Assembly: GCA_021613535.1 (NCBI GenBank)
Contig: CP075492.1
Location: forward strand, 20,290,755-20,354,754
Length of the DNA stretch: 64,000 nt
Source of the DNA: Adineta vaga
Lineage: Eukaryota; Rotifera
Direction of reading: 5' to 3'
The notes under the pieces are model-generated. The model searched no databases, was not told the DNA's origin, and worked only from the letters and a program-made list of their open reading frames with translations. Positions within the stretch are counted from its first letter, which is position 1. Every line of letters begins with the position of its first letter. The translations under genes and the position numbers were made by a program. Below, piece by piece: positions 1 through 8,759 of this stretch.

Positions 1-312
1 GTTGCTGTAGATAATGCTGAAGATGATAGTGAAACTGGAGGAAAAACTGGTAAAACTGATGCACGAGCCAGATTATGTTCACCAAGTGTACGTATTTGAT
101 ATGGTTCAATGACAGTACCACTTGAATCATTATCATCAGCATCATTCGTATTCATAGGAGCTAACGTTGGCAAAGTTGGACTATTGCGTGCAGTTGCTGT
201 TGGTGAAATAGGATTCATATGAGCCATATAGAGTTCTTCACTTTCCAAATACATTGCCAACAATTCATCATCTGCGATAGTAGCTGTTGTTGATGGCTGT
301 TGTTGAGCCATA
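1..312 (-). CDS. Hypothetical ORF, 3' end outside window (Terminon ORF?)
   Basis: An open frame runs from an ATG at 312 (MAQQQPSTTAT...) off the left edge, giving 104 codons without a stop. The protein starts with a Gln/Thr-rich stretch, then an acidic patch (IADDELLAMYLESEEL), then Ser/Thr/Pro-rich low-complexity sequence. I recognise no domain. It lies 125 bp downstream of, and co-oriented with, the RT-like ORF ending at 438, just as the coiled-coil ORF at 3791 follows the second RT-like copy. It could therefore be the first part of another ORF1-type protein in the same array. That is inference from position and general composition only. Confidence 0.45.
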
Positions 313-437
313 ATTGTTTGATTCAATTACAAAATCTACAATTGTAAACAAAAATTAGAAAGAGAAAAGTTAATCAATTAAATTTAGATGAAAACTTTAA
401 AATAAAAAGCATGCAATAGAAACGAAATGAAAAATCT

Positions 438-2381
438 CTATTGAACTAAGAGAGTATTAGATGAATAGCAATGTTTAGTTGTAAGACGAATTCGTAGGCC
501 TGATTTTTGAAAATTAGGATCTTGATTAAGAATTGTAGACCAAATATGATAAAATTTCTGATTAAATTCATATCTTCTACCCCAATCATATAAATAATAG
601 AATTCAATGGAACGATGTTTTTGTTGTCGTTGTTGTTTTTGTTCTTCTCCTAATGTATATTTTTGTTCATTGAAATATTGGAAGAGTTGAGTACGAAATG
701 AATCGTATTGTGTTCGATTGAGATACAATGAATTTTGAGATGGATAGAATCGCTGAAGAAATTGTTGTTCAAGATATTCAATAAAATCCAATGAATAACC
801 ATTGGCAAGAAATGTTAATTCAATTTGTAGTCGTTCTTCTTGAAAATCAGCTAGAAAAGAACAATAGTGAATAGCACGTGCAAGTGCAAATCGAAACCAT
901 TGCCGATGAGTAATTCTTGGATGTTTGCTTGCATATGGTAATAGAAAGAATTGTTTATGATTAATATCATGATAAACACATGTCATTAAACGTCCATTGA
1001 CATTTTCAATATATGCATCAAGAAAATGTACATAACTACCACTTGATTCTGTTAATTGTACATCTGGATGTTGTTCATTCAATTCAAGAATACATGTACT
1101 GAATGAGTCCGTTGAATTGTTCCATGTCAGAATACCTTTCTGATGATATCGTCCATAGAATCCACGATTTAAACGAACAAGACGAACAAGTGGTAATTGC
1201 CAATATTGTAGATAAATATCGATTAATAATTCCATTAACGGTAAATTCATTGGACCACCACGACTATAACGATAGATTTTTCCATTGTATGTAAAGATAT
1301 TATTGGATAAAACTAATCGAACTAATTCCATAATGCGCTTAAATTTTGATTGATCTTGCGGCTTGGTATTCAGTTGATGATTTAAGAAACGTTCTAATGT
1401 ATTGAGTAAATCTGTATGTGTTACTCTTGTTGATAAATCATGAATTTCATATGTAATAAACTGAGTATTTAATGTAAAAGAATCACTTTGTGAAGTAAAC
1501 TGTTGTAATTTTTGTATAAAATCAATACCGTTGATTAATTTTGTTGATTGAGCAAATTTCTCAAATAATGGCCGTAAAATTTGATCAAGATATATTGATA
1601 GTTTGTAGATAGGAGACTTGAGACATGATGAAAGTCTTGGCTTTACTAACGTATTATCATCGGACGGTTGTGGTAAAAAATAAAGATATGATAATTTCAT
1701 TTTTGATGAATCATTAATATGAAATTTTTCTAAATATTCCATCGATATAAGACGTTTCAATTCCAATTGATTCAAAGTCACATTGATTGCTTGTATAATT
1801 TTATTTAATTGTTGTTCTTCTGAATTAAATTCATCAATAGTATAGATCACTTCATAACAATTCTGATTATTTTCCATATAATCCAAAGATTTCATTTGAA
1901 ATTCAGTTTGATCACCAAGATAATATGTATTATAACCATCTGCAGTTCGTTTGAAGATTAGTTGATCTTTTTCAAGTTCAAATCGAATTGATTCCATTAT
2001 TTGTTTTTCATAACGAATACGTTTTTCAAGTGTAACTGATATAGGTTGTTTAAATGATTTGATAAATTCGTTTTCAAGTCGTCGCCGAAAAGAACTTTGA
2101 CGCATAAGATCAATAGAATATTTATTGAAAAATGCGGTTAATTGGCGACGAAGTGGCATAATTTGTTTGGTAAAAATTTGAGCAAGTGTAGAAGATGATG
2201 TTGATAAGAGACGTATTTGGCATGGTATGACGTAGGTTGGTCCACGATTAAGAAATTGTAATTGTTCATAAGATAGATTATTTAATACATTTTGATACAT
2301 AGTTGGTGGACATTTAACATTGGAGAAAAGGCTCCGACGATTCAAATCGAGCTTTTGACCGTCGGAGCATTGACGAAAAAA
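438..2381 (-). CDS. Athena/Penelope-like RT homologue with lost catalytic residues (copy 1)
   Basis: About 635 residues without a stop after a TTG codon at 2345; the frame stays open upstream to the TTTTTTC heptamer at 2375-2381. Penelope/Athena hallmarks are the N-terminal LQFLNRGPTYV block (about residue 29), an LDQILRPLFEKF block (about 253) and an RT palm. Motif A reads FITYEIHDL (E at about 300 for the usual D). Motif B reads GGPMNLPL instead of GGAMGSPL. Motif C reads YHQK (400-403) where active copies in this window read YIDD. The catalytic triad is therefore gone, although the frame is intact. There is no ATG at the start; the first Met is in PTMYQ. The frame is -1 relative to the upstream ORF, with which it overlaps, so frameshift expression is likely. 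The two introns of active copies are absent. Function unknown; perhaps structural. Confidence 0.8.
   Translation of the reverse strand, partial: FFRQCSDGQKLDLNRRSLFSNVKCPPTMYQNVLNNLSYEQLQFLNRGPTYVIPCQIRLLSTSSSTLAQIFTKQIMPLRRQLTAFFNKYSIDLMRQSSFRRRLENEFIKSFKQPISVTLEKRIRYEKQIMESIRFELEKDQLIFKRTADGYNTYYLGDQTEFQMKSLDYMENNQNCYEVIYTIDEFNSEEQQLNKIIQAINVTLNQLELKRLISMEYLEKFHINDSSKMKLSYLYFLPQPSDDNTLVKPRLSSCLKSPIYKLSIYLDQILRPLFEKFAQSTKLINGIDFIQKLQQFTSQSDSFTLNTQFITYEIHDLSTRVTHTDLLNTLERFLNHQLNTKPQDQSKFKRIMELVRLVLSNNIFTYNGKIYRYSRGGPMNLPLMELLIDIYLQYWQLPLVRLVRLNRGFYGRYHQKGILTWNNSTDSFSTCILELNEQHPDVQLTESSGSYVHFLDAYIENVNGRLMTCVYHDINHKQFFLLPYASKHPRITHRQWFRFALARAIHYCSFLADFQEERLQIELTFLANGYSLDFIEYLEQQFLQRFYPSQNSLYLNRTQYDSFRTQLFQYFNEQKYTLGEEQKQQRQQKHRSIEFYYLYDWGRRYEFNQKFYHIWSTILNQDPNFQKSGLRIRLTTKHCYSSNTLLVQ
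2331..2381 (-). promoter_or_regulatory. Candidate -1 programmed ribosomal frameshift signal, copy 1
   Basis: On the minus strand the upstream ORF reads T TTT TTC (2381-2375), which fits N NNW WWH. A 6-nt spacer (GTCAAT) follows, then a 9-bp perfect stem GCTCCGACG / CGTCGGAGC (2368-2360 with 2339-2331) around a 20-nt loop. A -1 slip continues in an open frame (RQCSDGQKLDL...) straight into the RT-like ORF. The zero frame ends at TGA 2342-2344 in the loop. The same design occurs at 5903-5956. Confidence 0.75.
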
Positions 2382-3791
2382 CGTACTTTAAGATCATAAA
2401 GAGTTTGAAGACGTTCAGCAATATTTCGAAAACGTTGTTCCATAACAAAACACATTCCATCAGTAAATCTGTCATTAGCTAAATAATTACGTTGTTGCTT
2501 TTCAAATTGTTTGTATTCTATATCAAATTTTTGTGTATATTCTTCCATTTTAGCTTCAGCTGTTCGAATATATATCATTAACATATCAGCTTTCGTTCGT
2601 TGAAGAAGTTGTTCATAACCATAACTAATACGTCGTCGAACATCTTGATCTCGAACAGTTATTAATGTTGGTGGAGCTGGTATTCGAACAGAATTAAATA
2701 AATCAGAATAATATTGATTTGAAACACGTTGTTTTAATAGAGCAAGTTCTGTTTTTGCTGTTTCTTTATTTAATTTACTTTGAGAAAGATTTTCAAATAT
2801 TTTAAGCTAGAATTAAGAAAAGAAAGAGATATCTAGTTAGTTGGAGAAAGAAAAGTATCGAACTTACTTGATCAGCATAGGGAATTTCACGATTAAAATC
2901 AGATACAAATAATGCATCATAATAATCATATTTAATTATTGCAATTTCATGTTCAATAATAATTTGTTGTAGACGAATGCCATATTCTTGAACATAATTT
3001 GTAATAGTTTCATCTATTTCCGAAGTAAAACGATGATTCAATTGTATTTTGTTACCATTGAGTTGATGTGCAACAATTCGAGATTCTTTTTTGAGATAAT
3101 GTAGTTTTTTTGTAACATAATCATTACATGTAACATAATTTATTTGTTCGATTTTAGTACTGTTATGTTGTGGATCAGCAAGTATCATTGATTTCAATTT
3201 TTTAGGCCAAATACACAGCGGACTTCGTGATGTTAACTGGAGTCGTCGAGACATGGTTATTTGCCAATCAGATGATTCATCATTCATTAATCCACCTGTA
3301 CCTGAATCTAAATAAGTTTTCCAAAGTGAAATATGTAAATTAAGTAATGCCAATTTATGTTCAAGATATGCAATTTGTTGTAAATCTTCAATGGTTAAAT
3401 TACTTGTATTTGCTTGAAGATATGGTTGTATAGTTTCTTGAAATACTTTATTATCATTTGATAGATAATCTGGCATTTCATCTGATACTGGTATTGGTTG
3501 AAGTAAATCATTTTTAAATTTTTTTATAACCGATTCTGGTGATGTTGGTGATAATAATGGACGTTTTGTTGTTGTTGTTGTTGTTGTTACCGGTTCATTT
3601 GAAGCTGATAATTGACTTAATTTTTGTGATAAACGTTGTTCAACATCTGCTTTGTCACTATCATCATTATCAGTATCTTTACTAGGATTAGTAAAATATT
3701 GTAGGAAATCAATATCCACATCTTCGTTTTCATCCAAATCATCACCATGTTCATGAAAGATATCATCGAAGTGTTTTAATTCACCTGACAT
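2342..3791 (-). CDS. Coiled-coil ORF1-type protein, two exons, upstream of RT-like ORF
   Basis: Exon 1 runs from ATG 3791 to 2868 and exon 2 from 2806 to the TGA at 2342. The 61-bp intron has GTAAGT...TTCTAG borders and keeps the frame (phase 0), giving about 462 aa. The N-terminus is very acidic (Asp/Glu 9-50), followed by a Thr-rich run and then a long charged helical region with many Gln/Glu/Lys heptads, consistent with coiled coil. The C-terminal block (LQTLYDLKVRFFV) matches the partial copy at 5923-6227. No enzyme motif is seen. Structural coiled-coil ORFs are known components of Terminons; a Gag-like, RNA-binding or assembly role is inference. It probably makes a fusion with the RT-like ORF by a -1 frameshift at 2375. 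Confidence 0.75.
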
Positions 3792-3935
3792 CTCTTAGTT
3801 TCGATTTTGACAATCTGAAATAAAAAGAAAACGAGAGAATATGAAGAGAGGATGCAAAAAAGAATTTTAAGGAATGACAGATAATTTTCTTGATTAATAG
3901 TATATAAAATGATTGGCAAAAAAACATGCAAAGAA

Positions 3936-5956
3936 TTAAGCTTGATTAATAAAATATTGTTGAACCAAAAGATTATATGATGAATAGCAATGTTTGGACT
4001 TTAAGACCATTTTTAAACTATTTCCTTTCACATTCGAATCTTGACCAATAATTTCAGACCAATGCTTATAGAATTGTGCATTGAATCGACAACGATTACC
4101 CCAATCATACAAATAATACAAGGAAATATATCGATGTTTTCGAATGAATTCTTTTTCTTCATTTCGAACAATTTTTTATTGTTGTATACTTCGAAGTAAT
4201 TGCTGTCGAAGATTCATAAATTGATCTTGATTTGATGGAATAACTATGCGATTGTTACTAGTATATCGTTGAAAAAATTGACGTAGATGATATTCAACAA
4301 AATCCAATGAATAGCCATTGGCAAGAAATGTTAATTCAATATATTGTCGTTCTTGTTGAAAATCTTCAAAACGAGTACAAAATTGACCAGCACGTGATAG
4401 AATGTAATGAAACCACTGCCGATGTGTTAATCGTGGATGATCAGATGTATAAGGTAATAGAAATAATTGTTTCATTGGATCATGATAGACATGTGTATAT
4501 AATTGACCATTTTGATTTTCGATATAAACATTGAAAAAATAAGCACTTGTACCAGTCACTGTTTTCAGTTTGAGTTCATTTGGTAAAGAATTTTTCATTT
4601 TATTGATAACAAATTTCAATTTTTCTTTTGTACTATTCCAAGTAAAGAAGACCTTATTATGATAGCGTGCATAGAATTCTGTTCCAAGACGAATATCTCC
4701 AATTAATCGTACTTCCCAACGAAACATATAGATACTACCTAATACTTCGATTAATGATAAATTTAATGGACATCCTTGAAGATATTTATAAATTTTTTTT
4801 TCATAAATAAAATAATTATTTTCCAAAACAATCTTTATTAATTCGATTAATGTATCAACTGTAAATTCAGGAAATCGATTCGTTGATGTTAAACTTGATA
4901 AGTAATCATTGACGCTCGATGTTAAACTTGAATGTGAAATATGAGAATAAAGATCAAGAATTTCCATTGTTACAAATAATGTATTGGATTTAAAATGATC
5001 TCTTTGTTTACAATATAAATAAAATTTTTTTATAAAATCACCACCATCAGCTACTGTTGTTGTTCGAGAACTATTTTCTATCATTGGTCGAAGATATTCA
5101 TCAAGATATTTAGCAAAAGCATAGATTGGACTTTGACGACATGAAGAAAGTCTTGCTTGTAATGAAAACATATCACCATTCTATCAAAAAGAATAACGAA
5201 CAAATCAGAAACGAATAATAATAAGAAAAATGATATTAATTGATCAATTTCTGGTAGAAAATACATATATGGTAATTTGAAAGATATTTTTGTATCAATG
5301 AGAAATTTTTCATAAAATTGTTCTGAAAGCATTTTATCTTTGAATAATTTTTCGAATTGAACATTGATTGATCGAACAATGTCATCAATTTGATTGGTAT
5401 CACCTACCAGTTGATAACGTTTTGTATTTTGTATATAAGTATCAGCTAAATCATAGAAATCTTGTATTGAACCAAGATAATATGTATTATATTCATCAGC
5501 TGTACGTTGTAAGACTAATCGATCTTTTCGAAGTTGATTTTCGATAGATTCAATTAATTTTCGTTCATATAATGTACGTTTTTCAACAGATTCTGGTAAT
5601 GGTACAGAAAATGATTCTATCATAGCTTTTTCAATTAATCGATTAAAATTCATTTGTCGTGACACATCAATTTGATATCTTGAATCTAATTTTGTTAATT
5701 GATTTCGTAAAGATGCCATTTGTCGAAGGACAATTTGATCTAACATAGAATTAGCTGGAACTAAATGCATTTGACCTGGTGATACATAAGTTGGACCACG
5801 TTGTAGAAATTGTAATTGTTCATCAGTTAGACGATGTTTAGTACATTGATACATTGTTGGAGAATAATATAAGGTAAGAGTTGATTTGTGATTAGAAATA
5901 GTGCTCCGACGGTGAATCAAATCTAATTCATAGCCGTCGGAGCTTTGACGAAAAAA
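3936..5956 (-). pseudogene. Athena RT homologue with lost catalytic residues (copy 2), lightly decayed
   Basis: Paralogue of the 438-2381 gene in three open pieces. The first (5956 to about 5250) begins at the frameshift heptamer and carries LQFLQRGPTYVSPG. The second (5171-4176) carries motif A as FVTMEILDL, motif B as GCPLNLSL and motif C as YHNK. The third (4121-3936) has the C-terminal YYLYDWG...KHCYSSYNLLVQ block. The first two pieces are joined either by an intron whose acceptor (TTTTTGATAG) is clear but whose donor is not, or by a small lesion. The last two are in one frame, separated by a single TAA at 4176-4178. Motif A and C losses match copy 1, so they precede the duplication. Confidence 0.7.
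5903..5956 (-). promoter_or_regulatory. Candidate -1 programmed ribosomal frameshift signal, copy 2
   Basis: The layout is the same as at 2331-2381: heptamer TTTTTTC (5956-5950), 6-nt spacer GTCAAA, and a 10-bp perfect stem GCTCCGACGG / CCGTCGGAGC (5943-5934 with 5912-5903) around a 21-nt loop holding the zero-frame TAG. The -1 frame is open through the hairpin (RQSSDGYELDL...) into the RT-like ORF. The loop sequence differs from copy 1 while stem, spacer and heptamer are kept. Confidence 0.75.
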
Positions 5957-6227
5957 CGTAATTGAATTTTGTAAATTGCTAAAATCCGTTGACTTTGATT
6001 TTTAAAATAACGTTCCATAATATTACACATGGTTTTTGTTAATTTTTTATGTGTAGGACCATGTATTTGATCACTATTGAATTTTGCCATATCATTATTA
6101 AATTTACTTTCATTTTCATTCATTTGTGCTTCCATTGTTGCTACTTGAACACTTGTTATATCCGAGACAGTTCGTTGTAAAATTTTATCATATCGTTCAA
6201 TTAAACGTTGACGTATTGCTGGATTAG
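5923..6227 (-). pseudogene. C-terminal part of coiled-coil ORF1, 5'-truncated at telomeric repeats
   Basis: The open frame from about 6227 to the TAG at 5923 aligns by eye with the last 100 residues of the 2342-3791 protein: RQRLIERYDKILQRT corresponds to RRRISYGYEQLLQRT, and IQLRFFVKAPT to LKVRFFVNAPT. Upstream the coding sequence stops at a junction with CTTGAGGGTGAG repeats at 6229. This is the picture expected if a 5'-truncated element copy was capped by the next telomere-directed addition. The rest of ORF1 is missing. Confidence 0.7.
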
Positions 6228-6228
6228 T

Positions 6229-6252
6229 CTTGAGGGTGAGGGTGAGGGTGAG
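6229..6252 (+). repeat. Interstitial telomere-like tract (G-rich on +)
   Basis: CTTGAGGG followed by GTGAGG units, ending in GTGAGTTTAAAAG. It joins the truncated ORF1 to the outer edge of the palindrome. G-rich sequence on + means the chromosome end lay to the right when it formed. Confidence 0.75.
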
Positions 6253-6394
6253 TTTAAAAGTAATATTTAAACGAGTTCAAAGTTAAACAACCATATCTTC
6301 TGTTCACAGATATCAAAGTATTTAGAACAAATGCAACCACAGTGATATGTCTAAGCAAGTACGAACAACTTGCAAAGAAAGATCATGAAATCAA

Positions 6395-6466
6395 AGCAGG
6401 ACTCGAACCCACATCTTCCGATAAACGGTCGGCTGTTCTACCGTTAAACTATTTGATTTTCTCTCC
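6395..6466 (-). ncRNA. tRNA-like segment of a SINE-like element (left palindrome arm)
   Basis: Read on the minus strand: an A-box-like TAGTTTAACGG, then a CCGA/TCGG anticodon-like stem with loop CCGTTTA, then a perfect B box GGTTCGAGTCC. It lies about 150 bp from the telomeric tract. The acceptor stem is poor, so this is a tRNA-derived pol III promoter relic rather than a working tRNA gene. Confidence 0.6.
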
Positions 6467-6761
6467 AACTAAGATATTAGTTGCATATCGAACATCTGTT
6501 TAAATATCTAAGATAGTAGGACAATAAAGATATCGATTATTTAAATGAACCCGTAGTGCTGCACGAGAACTTTATCCTAATACGAAGAACCTAATAAGAA
6601 TCATCTGAAGCAGCACAACAGAACTCTCTATTCACAATATTCAAGGGATATCCGAAAGATAATCAAGAATATTAGAACATTAGAGTTACTACTTCAGCAG
6701 TATGAAACCCATAAGTTAATCATTAGGAAATATACGCAGCAAAGTGTTTTCAAAGAAAGGT

Positions 6762-7010
6762 GAGTTTAAAAGTAATATTTAAACGAGTTCTGGGTGTGTT
6801 TGAAAATAGGTATAAAAGGATCAATAGTTAGAAATCTTTCCATTTGTCCACGAATCTATGACTGTCAAGTCATTCAAAGGAAACCACAGCGATATGTTTT
6901 AACAAATACGAACAATTTGTTAAAGAAGATCACTAAATCAAAGCAGGACTCGAACCTACATCTTCCGATAACCGGTCGGCTATTCTACCAATTAAACTAT
7001 TTGATATTCA
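6762..7010 (-). repeat. SINE-like copy in the palindrome spacer, with tRNA-like segment
   Basis: The plus strand begins with a second GTGAGTTTAAAAG block, a short TGGGTGTG tract, then TTTGAAAATAGG, the same end sequence as the unit at 48399. On the minus strand the tRNA-like part (about 7005-6938) reads TAGTTTAATTGG (A box) and GGTTCGAGTCC (B box) with loop CCGGTTA. It is a related subfamily, closer to the 48.4-kb copy than to the palindrome arms. Confidence 0.6.
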
Positions 7011-7250
7011 CTTCAGCTCATTAATAGCTACATATCAAGACTCTGAATAAGCATGAACATAGATAGAACAGGACATTAATGGTCAAGTGATTATCTAAGA
7101 TGATTCCTTATTGTTGCACGAGGACTAAAATGATCAAATCAAGTATGTGGAAGTACGGGTTCATTTAAATAATCGACATCTTTATTGTTCTAGTATCTTA
7201 TATATTTAAACAAATGTTCGATATGCAACTAATATCTTAGTTGGAGAGAA

Positions 7251-7330
7251 AATCAAATAGTTTAACGGTAGAACAGCCGACCGTTTATCGGAAGATGTGG
7301 GTTCGAGTCCTGCTTTGATTTCATGATCTT
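7251..7330 (+). ncRNA. tRNA-like segment, right palindrome arm
   Basis: Plus-strand mirror copy of 6395-6466, with TAGTTTAACGGTAGAACAG, a CCGA/TCGG stem and GGTTCGAGTCC. It is followed about 125 bp later by TTTAAACTCACCCTCACC, the C-rich tail. Confidence 0.6.
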
Positions 7331-7456
7331 TCTTTGCAAGTTGTTCGTACTTGCTTAGACATATCACTGTGGTTGCATTTGTTCTAAATACTTTGATATC
7401 TGTGAACAGAAGATATGGTTGTTTAACTTTGAACTCGTTTAAATATTACTTTTAAA

Positions 7457-7480
7457 CTCACCCTCACCCTCACCCTCAAG
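7457..7480 (+). repeat. Interstitial telomere-like tract (C-rich on +)
   Basis: CTCACC units ending CCCTCAAG, the mirror image of 6229-6252. C-rich on + points to a chromosome end on the left, opposite to the left arm. The ATG of the next ORF follows immediately. Confidence 0.75.
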
Positions 7481-8257
7481 ATGACTACTGACAGCACTCA
7501 AACTGATTGTACTCCAAAAGAATCATTGTTAGAAAGTAATAATGATAAAACTTTTAATATGGATCAATCGTTAACGACTGACACTGTTATTGTCAGTCAA
7601 CAATCAATAATCCAATTCAATGCGACAAATATGATTCCAAGTCAAATTCCATCGATGCCAAATCGGATGCAATTAATTTCTTCTCATACTACAGCTCAGT
7701 TAGGCCGACGCCGTCGGCGAAGACGACAACGCCAAAGAAGACAACAACGACAACAACGGCAGCGACGACGACAGCAACACGAAAGACCGCAACAAGGAAG
7801 ACCATCTGAATTAATAAGACTACCACGATACCGACGATGGTCTTCAAGTGACAGTGAGCGTCGCTATTGGGAGGAGATGGGTTTTCCTGAATTCATAGAA
7901 GAGAACCTCACGCCAGTCTTGGAAACCTATTATTGGGAAACAATGGATCCAAACGAAAGACGAGAAGCATGGGAACAAAATCATTTAAACGAGTTACAAC
8001 GAAATACTGCATTAGATCAACAAGATTCTTCAGATTATCTCGAGGCGTTCGCTGTTCTTGAACACTTGCAATTAATAGAAGATGAAATCGAACAAACTCA
8101 TCAAATTGATTCAATTAAACAACTTGAAGCAGAGGAATTACAACGGCGATACAATGCAGAACAGATACAACTCCCGGAATGGCAACAAAATCCGTACGAA
8201 GAATACATTATCGCAGAACATAGCAAGTTAACATATGATGAAATGGAGGAATTATAA
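7481..8257 (+). CDS. Hypothetical Arg-rich protein with acidic C-terminus
   Basis: The ORF of 258 codons starts with ATG directly at the end of the C-rich telomeric tract. The N-terminal 75 residues are Ser/Thr/Gln-rich. Residues about 76-107 are an almost uninterrupted Arg/Gln run (LGRRRRRRRQRQRR...), a likely nucleic-acid-binding or nuclear/nucleolar targeting patch. Residues 120-258 are Glu/Gln/Leu/Trp-rich and acidic, with helical character. There is no recognised domain and no membrane segment. The true gene may begin further upstream and have been cut at the telomeric junction. Function unknown. Confidence 0.55.
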   Translation: MTTDSTQTDCTPKESLLESNNDKTFNMDQSLTTDTVIVSQQSIIQFNATNMIPSQIPSMPNRMQLISSHTTAQLGRRRRRRRQRQRRQQRQQRQRRRQQHERPQQGRPSELIRLPRYRRWSSSDSERRYWEEMGFPEFIEENLTPVLETYYWETMDPNERREAWEQNHLNELQRNTALDQQDSSDYLEAFAVLEHLQLIEDEIEQTHQIDSIKQLEAEELQRRYNAEQIQLPEWQQNPYEEYIIAEHSKLTYDEMEEL

Positions 8258-8759
8258 CCAATAGAAACATATCAAAGTCTACAAGTAACAGACCCGTAAA
8301 TGTAAAACCAAAACAAACTAAAAATTGTAAACATAGAGCAACATTTTCGATATTTACCTCAACTAATAAATCACACGAACATATCGGTCATTCTATTTCA
8401 TTTTTCTAACCCAATTTCAAATATACTAAAAATAACTTTTCAACATTTAGTTTCAGATTACTTTCATCCTCACACTTTCGCAAAACTTAATAACCAAGAT
8501 GACAACAGGTTTCGCTATCCTCAACTCTCAATTATCTGATATTTCACAACAACTTCAATTTCAGAGCGGATAAATAAACCATCAAATTAGACGAAGTCAA
8601 TACAAACACAAATCGATCTTATCGTTCTTCAAATAGGCGTCAACAAGCCCGATTATGTTTGACTAAAACTACTATTAATTCTGTTAGTGGATAAATTCTT
8701 CCTGCAATCATATATTTTTGATTATCGTATCACATGAATTTATTCCTATATGTTCATAT
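8258..8759. other. Non-coding stretch after the Arg-rich ORF
   Basis: AT-rich, no ORF of note. It has no clear repeat boundaries and leads into the hammerhead-like array. Confidence 0.5.

Larger units (their letters stand above)
6229..7481. repeat. 1.25-kb palindrome with telomeric repeats at both outer edges
   Basis: The left arm (6229-6556) and right arm (7155-7481) are nearly identical inverted copies, about 327 bp each, around a 598-bp spacer. Each arm contains, from outside in: the telomere-like tract, a TTTAAA-rich 3' end, a tRNA-like segment, and a block ending GTACGGGTTCATT/AATGAACCCGTA. The spacer holds further diverged copies of the same unit (6762-7010). Outside is truncated ORF1 on the left and an unrelated ORF on the right. 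Confidence 0.85.

Noticed and set aside
1103-1294. Plus-strand ORFs inside the RT-like genes (also 4307-4534)
   Set aside because: Antisense shadows of a clear minus-strand RT homologue.
5170-5250. Canonical intron joining the two halves of RT-like copy 2
   Set aside because: A good acceptor is present but no GT donor in a plausible place; left as unresolved lesion or decayed intron.
6395-7330. Functional tRNA genes
   Set aside because: A and B boxes and an anticodon-like stem are present, but acceptor stems do not pair well, C replaces the usual U before the anticodon, and all copies lie inside repeated units.
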